Assembly (NCBI RefSeq): GCF_001266615.1
Contig: NZ_LGHZ01000021.1
Coordinates: 1-64,000, forward strand
Reading direction: 5' to 3'
Length of the DNA stretch: 64,000 bases
From: Kluyvera genomosp. 1
Lineage (GTDB): Bacteria > Pseudomonadota > Gammaproteobacteria > Enterobacterales > Enterobacteriaceae
Each line of letters begins with the position of its first letter. Within the stretch, counting starts at the first letter, position 1. Below the pieces are notes generated by a model. That model was given only the letters and a program-made list of their open reading frames with translations, made no database searches and was not told where the DNA came from. Position numbers and translations under genes: made by a program. Below, piece by piece: positions 59,311 through 64,000 of this stretch.

Positions 59311-61416
59311 ATGAATTCTCTGTTTGCCAGTACGGCCCGTGGGCTGGAAGAGCTGTTAAAAACTGAACTGGAAGGTCTGGGCGCGCAAGAGTGCCAGATC
59401 ACCCAGGGTGGCGTCCATTTCCAGGGCGATACGCAGCTTCTGTACAAAAGCCTGATGTGGAGTCGCCTGGCGTCGCGCATCATGATGCCGCTGGGAGAAT
59501 GTAGCGTCTGGAGCGATCTCGATCTTTACCTTGGCGTACAGGCTATCGACTGGACATCGATCTTTACCCCGGATGCCACTTTCGCGGTGAGCTTTGGCGG
59601 TCTGAACGATAGCATTCGTAACAGCCAGTATGGTGCGTTGAAAGTTAAAGATGCCATCGTCGATGCCTTTACGCGCAAAAATTTGCCACGCCCGAATGTC
59701 GATCGCGAAAATCCCGATCTGCGTATTAACGTTCGTCTGAACAAAGAAACAGCCTATATTTCTCTCGATCTGAGCGGCGATGGTCTACACCTGCGTGGCT
59801 ACCGCGATCGCGCCGGTATGGCACCGATCAAAGAAAACCTCGCTGCGGCTATCGTGATGCGTTCCGGCTGGGTGCCAGGTACGCCGCTGCTCGATCCAAT
59901 GTGTGGTTCCGGTACGCTGCTGATTGAAGCGGCGATGTGGGCGACCGATCGTGCTCCCGGGCTACACCGTAGCCATTGGGGTTTCAGCGGTTGGGCTCAG
60001 CACGATGAGGTTATCTGGCAAGAAGTGAAAGCTGATGCACAAACCCGCGCACGTGCTGGTTTGGCTGCCTATGAATCACGTTTCTACGGTTCTGATACAG
60101 ATCGTCGTGTGGTTGAAATTGCCCGTAGTAACGCCCGTCGTGCGGGTATTGGTGAACTCATCACGTTTGAAGAAAAGGACGTTGCGCAGCTGAGTAATCC
60201 ACTGCCAAAAGGACCCTATGGTACGGTTATCAGTAACCCACCGTACGGCGAACGTCTGGAAAGCGAACCGGCGCTGATTGCACTGCACAGCCTGCTGGGG
60301 CGCACGATGAAAAGCCAGTTTGGCGGTTGGAACTTGTCGCTGTTTAGCGCCTCGCCTGAGCTCTTAAGCTGCGTGTCTCTGCGCGCTGAACGCCAGTTTA
60401 AAGCGAAAAATGGCCCGTTGGACTGCGTGCAGAAAAACTATCACCTGGCAGAGAGCACGGGCGAAACGAAAGCGACAGTGGCAGAAGATTATGCTAACCG
60501 CCTGCGCAAGAATTTGAAGAAATATGAGAAGTGGGCGAAGCAGGAAGGTATCGAATGCTACCGTCTGTATGACGCCGACCTTCCTGAATATAACGTTGCC
60601 GTTGACCGTTACGCTGATTGGGTCGTGGTACAGGAATATGCGCCACCGAAAACTGTCGATGCGAATAAAGCGCGCCAGCGTCTTTTCGATATCATCGCCG
60701 CAACCATTTCCGTACTCGGAATTGCACCAAATAAACTGGTGCTAAAAACACGCGAACGTCAAAAAGGTAAAAACCAGTATCAGAAGATGAATGAGAAGGG
60801 TGATTTCATGGAGGTGAGCGAGTACAACGCGCGCCTGTGGGTCAACCTGACTGACTATCTGGATACCGGCCTGTTCCTCGATCACCGTATTGCTCGTCGT
60901 ATGCTGGGTCAGATGAGCAAGGGTAAGGACTTCCTTAACCTGTTCTCCTATACCGGCAGTGCCAGCGTGCATGCAGGGCTGGGCGGCGCGCGTTCTACTA
61001 CGACAGTTGATATGTCGCGTACCTATCTGGAGTGGGCAGAACGAAACCTGCGCCTGAATGGTCTAACCGGTCGCCCACACCGCCTGATGCAGGCCGATGT
61101 GCTGTCATGGCTGCGCGATAGCGACGAACAATTCGACGTGATCTTCATCGATCCACCGACCTTCTCGAACTCCAAACGTATGGAAGATGCGTTTGATGTT
61201 CAGCGTGATCATCTGCGTTTGATGAAGGATCTGAAGCGCCTGCTGCGTAAAGGCGGCACCATCATGTTCTCCAATAACAAACGCGGTTTCCGTATGGATC
61301 ACGACGGTTTGGCTGAGCTGGGACTGAAAGCACAAGATATTACCCAAAAAACACAGTCGCCGGATTTTGCCCGTAACCGTCAGATCCACAACTGCTGGCT
61401 GATTACCGCAGCCTGA
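59311..61416 (+). CDS. rlmL: 23S rRNA methyltransferase RlmKL (m7G2069 and m2G2445)
   Basis: Fused two-domain methyltransferase (YcbY) that modifies G2445 (N2, N-terminal half) and G2069 (N7, C-terminal half) of 23S rRNA. The 701 residues begin with a THUMP RNA-binding domain (about 45-155). The RlmL domain with [17 protein letters not shown] and NPPYGERL (from Asn309) comes next. The RlmK domain has [16 protein letters not shown] and the catalytic [11 protein letters not shown]. coli has 702 residues. uup follows after 12 bp. Confidence 0.97.
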   Translation: MNSLFASTARGLEELLKTELEGLGAQECQITQGGVHFQGDTQLLYKSLMWSRLASRIMMPLGECSVWSDLDLYLGVQAIDWTSIFTPDATFAVSFGGLNDSIRNSQYGALKVKDAIVDAFTRKNLPRPNVDRENPDLRINVRLNKETAYISLDLSGDGLHLRGYRDRAGMAPIKENLAAAIVMRSGWVPGTPLLDPMCGSGTLLIEAAMWATDRAPGLHRSHWGFSGWAQHDEVIWQEVKADAQTRARAGLAAYESRFYGSDTDRRVVEIARSNARRAGIGELITFEEKDVAQLSNPLPKGPYGTVISNPPYGERLESEPALIALHSLLGRTMKSQFGGWNLSLFSASPELLSCVSLRAERQFKAKNGPLDCVQKNYHLAESTGETKATVAEDYANRLRKNLKKYEKWAKQEGIECYRLYDADLPEYNVAVDRYADWVVVQEYAPPKTVDANKARQRLFDIIAATISVLGIAPNKLVLKTRERQKGKNQYQKMNEKGDFMEVSEYNARLWVNLTDYLDTGLFLDHRIARRMLGQMSKGKDFLNLFSYTGSASVHAGLGGARSTTTVDMSRTYLEWAERNLRLNGLTGRPHRLMQADVLSWLRDSDEQFDVIFIDPPTFSNSKRMEDAFDVQRDHLRLMKDLKRLLRKGGTIMFSNNKRGFRMDHDGLAELGLKAQDITQKTQSPDFARNRQIHNCWLITAA

Positions 61417-61428
61417 AAGGAATAAAGA

Positions 61429-63336
61429 ATGTCATTAATTAGTATGCATGGCGCCTGGCTGTCGTTCAGTGACGCGCCGCTTCTCAATAATGCCGAGCTG
61501 CATATTGAGGACAATGAGCGAGTTTGTCTGGTTGGTCGTAACGGCGCGGGTAAATCGACGCTGATGAAAATCCTCAACCGTGAACTGGGGCTTGACGACG
61601 GGCGCATCATCTACGAACAGGATCTGGTTGTGGCGCGTCTGCAACAGGATCCACCGCGCAACGTTGAAGGTAGCGTTTACGACTTCGTCGCCGAAGGGAT
61701 TGCCGAGCAGGCAATATACCTCAAGCGTTATCATGATATTTCGCATCTGGTGATAACCGATCCGAGCGACAAAAATCTGCAGGAACTGGCAAAAGTCCAG
61801 GAACAGCTGGATAACCTTGGACTGTGGCAGCTGGAAAACCGTATCAACGAGGTACTGGATCAGCTAGGTTTGAAGGCGGATACCGAACTGGCATCGCTTT
61901 CCGGTGGCTGGCTGCGTAAAGCTGCATTGGGCCGTGCTCTGGTCAGTGCGCCTCGCGTTCTGCTGCTTGACGAACCAACGAACCACCTTGATATCGAAAC
62001 CATCGATTGGCTTGAGGGCTTCCTGAAGGCCTTCAAGGGAACGATCATTTTCATCTCTCACGACCGTTCATTCATTCGTAACATGGCGACTCGTATCGTC
62101 GATCTCGATCGCGGTAACCTGGTGACCTATCCGGGTAACTACGACCAGTACCTGCTGGAAAAAGAAGAAGCGCTGCGTGTTGAAGAACTGCAAAACGCCG
62201 AATTCGATCGTAAGCTGGCGCAGGAAGAGGTATGGATTCGCCAGGGCATTAAAGCGCGCCGTACTCGTAACGAAGGTCGAGTTCGCGCGCTGAAAGCGAT
62301 GCGTAATGAGCGTAGCGCACGTCGTGAAGTGATGGGCAGCGCGAAAATGCAGGTTGAAGAGGCCTCACGCTCCGGCAAAATTGTGTTCGAAATGGAAGAT
62401 GTCAACTATCAGGTTGATGGCAAAGTGCTGGTGAGAGACTTCTCCGCGCAGGTGCAGCGTAGCGATAAAATTGCGCTGATTGGCCCGAACGGCTGCGGTA
62501 AAACCACGCTGCTTAAGCTGATGCTGGGCCAACTGCAGGCCGATAGCGGGCGAATCCATGTAGGTACTAAGCTGGAAGTGGCTTACTTTGATCAGCACCG
62601 TGCAGAGCTGGATCCGGACAAAACGGTGATGGATAACCTTGCGGAAGGCAAGCAAGAAGTGATGGTTAACGGTAAGCCGCGCCATGTACTGGGCTATCTA
62701 CAGGACTTCCTGTTCCATCCTAAGCGGGCAATGACCCCGGTTCGCGCACTGTCCGGCGGTGAACGAAATCGTCTGCTGTTGGCCAGACTGTTCCTGAAGC
62801 CAAGCAACCTGTTGATTCTCGATGAACCAACCAACGACCTGGATGTCGAAACGCTCGAACTGCTGGAAGAACTGATTGATGGCTACCAGGGAACCGTACT
62901 GCTGGTGAGTCACGATCGTCAGTTTGTCGATAATACCGTGACGGAATGTTGGATCTTCGAGGGTGAAGGGCGTATTGGCCGCTATGTCGGCGGCTACCAC
63001 GATGCGCGTGGGCAGCAGGCTCAGTCTCAATCTCGACAGCAGGCCGTTGCGAAAAAAACTCCGGAAGCGGCCCAGCCGAAAGCAGAAACTGTCAAACGCA
63101 CAGCAACCAAATTAAGCTATAACCTGCAGCGCGAATTGGAACAGCTGCCGCAAAAGCTGGAAAAACTAGAAGCGGACCTGGAAGCATTGCAGCTACAGGT
63201 TGCTGATGCGACGTTCTTTAGCCAGCCTCATGACCATACCCAAAAGGTATTGGCTGATATGGCGCAAGCAGAGCAGGCGCTGGAAGAAGCGTTTGAACGA
63301 TGGGAATATCTGGAAGCGTTGAAAAACGGCGCCTGA
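61429..63336 (+). CDS. uup: ABC-F ATPase Uup
   Basis: Soluble ABC-F protein linked to ribosome function and, in E. coli, to lower frequency of transposon precise excision. The 635 residues hold two ABC domains. The first has GRNGAGKST, signature LSGGWLRKAALGRAL and DEPTNHLDIET. The second has GPNGCGKTT, LSGGERNRLLLARL and DEPTNDLDVET. The interdomain linker is arginine-rich (ARRTRNEGRVRALKAMRNER), and the last 70 residues are a coiled coil that binds DNA. Full length. Shine-Dalgarno AAAGGAATAAAG overlaps the rlmL-uup gap; pqiA starts 13 bp later. Confidence 0.97.
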   Translation: MSLISMHGAWLSFSDAPLLNNAELHIEDNERVCLVGRNGAGKSTLMKILNRELGLDDGRIIYEQDLVVARLQQDPPRNVEGSVYDFVAEGIAEQAIYLKRYHDISHLVITDPSDKNLQELAKVQEQLDNLGLWQLENRINEVLDQLGLKADTELASLSGGWLRKAALGRALVSAPRVLLLDEPTNHLDIETIDWLEGFLKAFKGTIIFISHDRSFIRNMATRIVDLDRGNLVTYPGNYDQYLLEKEEALRVEELQNAEFDRKLAQEEVWIRQGIKARRTRNEGRVRALKAMRNERSARREVMGSAKMQVEEASRSGKIVFEMEDVNYQVDGKVLVRDFSAQVQRSDKIALIGPNGCGKTTLLKLMLGQLQADSGRIHVGTKLEVAYFDQHRAELDPDKTVMDNLAEGKQEVMVNGKPRHVLGYLQDFLFHPKRAMTPVRALSGGERNRLLLARLFLKPSNLLILDEPTNDLDVETLELLEELIDGYQGTVLLVSHDRQFVDNTVTECWIFEGEGRIGRYVGGYHDARGQQAQSQSRQQAVAKKTPEAAQPKAETVKRTATKLSYNLQRELEQLPQKLEKLEADLEALQLQVADATFFSQPHDHTQKVLADMAQAEQALEEAFERWEYLEALKNGA

Positions 63337-63349
63337 TTGAGGACTTTTC

Positions 63350-64000
63350 ATGTGCGAACAACATCATGCTGCGCAGCATATTCTGTGTTCACAGTGTGAC
63401 ATGCTGGTGGCGTTGCCGCACCTTGAGCACCGACATAAGGCGAATTGTCCGCGTTGTGGTACGACGCTGACCACATCGTGGGATGAACCAAGACGGCGCC
63501 CGACGGCGTACGTCCTGGTTGCGCTCTTTATGTTGGTTCTGGCCAACCTGTTTCCGTTTATCAGTATGAACGTGGCGGGTGTGAGCAGCGAAATTGAACT
63601 GCTGGAAATCCCCAGCGTCATGTTTTCTGAAGATTACGCCAGCCTCGGCACTTTTTTCCTGCTGTTTGTTCAACTGGTGCCGGCATTTTGCCTGATAACC
63701 ATTCTGTTGCTGGTGAATCAGGTCAGAATGCCCTACAGGCTTAAAACCTTCCTTGCGCGTATTTTGTTTACGCTCAAAACGTGGGGAATGGCGGAAATCT
63801 TCCTTGCTGGAGTACTGGTGAGCTTTGTGAAGCTGATGGCCTATGGTGATATTGGCGTCGGCAGCAGCTTCCTGCCCTGGTGTCTCTTTTGCTTACTCCA
63901 GTTGCGTACTTTTCAGTGCGTGGATCGACGCTGGCTGTGGGATGATATCGGTCCAATGCCTGTACTTTCGCAGCCGTTAAAGCCTGGAATCACCGGAATA
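63350..64000 (+). CDS. pqiA: intermembrane transport protein PqiA (3' end missing)
   Basis: Membrane component of the Pqi lipid-transport system (with PqiB and PqiC), known in E. coli as paraquat-inducible and SoxRS-controlled. The first 217 codons are present and open to the window edge; E. coli PqiA has 417. The N-terminal zinc-ribbon pairs CSQC and CPRC are visible. Membrane spans follow (VLVALFMLVLANLFPFISMNV, FFLLFVQLVPAFCLITILLL, MAEIFLAGVLVSFVKLMAY, FLPWCLFCLLQL). The ATG at 63350 follows GAGGACTTTTC. It lies 13 bp after uup, so it is possibly partly cotranscribed. Confidence 0.95.
   Translation, partial: MCEQHHAAQHILCSQCDMLVALPHLEHRHKANCPRCGTTLTTSWDEPRRRPTAYVLVALFMLVLANLFPFISMNVAGVSSEIELLEIPSVMFSEDYASLGTFFLLFVQLVPAFCLITILLLVNQVRMPYRLKTFLARILFTLKTWGMAEIFLAGVLVSFVKLMAYGDIGVGSSFLPWCLFCLLQLRTFQCVDRRWLWDDIGPMPVLSQPLKPGITGI

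Overview
The window is a stretch of chromosome from a gammaproteobacterium of the family Enterobacteriaceae. Almost every gene is recognisable from its protein sequence, and the order matches the ftsK to pqiA segment of Escherichia coli (about 20 min): ftsK-lolA-rarA-serS-dmsABC-ycaD-ycaM, pflA-pflB-focA (minus), ycaO (minus), ycaP-serC-aroA-cmk-rpsA-ihfB-ycaI-msbA-lpxK-ycaQ-ycaR-kdsB-ycbJ, elyC (minus), cmoM-mukF-mukE-mukB-ldtD-mepK-gloC, aspC, ompF, asnS and pncB (minus), pepN, ssuE (minus), pyrD-zapC, ycbX (minus), rlmL-uup-pqiA. It is not E. coli or Salmonella as I know them: the major porin in the ompF position resembles Klebsiella OmpK35, and several E. coli neighbours are absent (ycaC, ycaN, ycaK, ycaL, ssuADCB and the elf/ycb fimbrial cluster). 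Enterobacter, Klebsiella, Citrobacter or a close relative fits; I cannot name the genus.

Region by region. 1-6.3 kb: cell division and chromosome segregation (FtsK, cut off at the left edge), lipoprotein transport (LolA), replication-fork maintenance (RarA) and seryl-tRNA synthetase. 6.3-20 kb: anaerobic metabolism. The DMSO reductase operon dmsABC has an FNR box and a ModE box in front. The formate genes focA-pflB-pflA face the other way with an FNR box before focA. The transporters YcaD and YcaM lie between them, with YcaO beyond. 20-26.4 kb: serine/PLP and shikimate synthesis (serC-aroA), CMP kinase, ribosomal protein S1 and IHF beta. 26.6-33.9 kb: a compact run on the plus strand including lipid A and KDO genes (msbA, lpxK, kdsB), a ComEC-like protein (YcaI) and the DNA glycosylase YcaQ. 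34-46.5 kb: envelope and condensin genes, with overlapping cmoM-mukF-mukE-mukB, then ldtD, mepK and gloC. 46.6-52.6 kb: four minus-strand genes (aspC, ompF, asnS, pncB) separated by terminators, with a 613 bp regulatory gap before ompF. 52.8-64 kb: PepN, an orphan SsuE, PyrD with its PurR box and leader hairpin, ZapC, YcbX, RlmKL, Uup and the start of PqiA, cut off at the right edge.

I saw no prophage, insertion sequence, CRISPR array, tRNA, rRNA or toxin-antitoxin module, and nothing that looks like an undescribed multi-gene system. The most interesting points are local: ssuE left without the rest of its operon, clean absences of genes present in E. coli, an OmpK35-type porin behind an E. 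coli-like ompF leader, and several uncatalogued inverted repeats between genes. Functions come from family recognition by eye; no database search or alignment was run.
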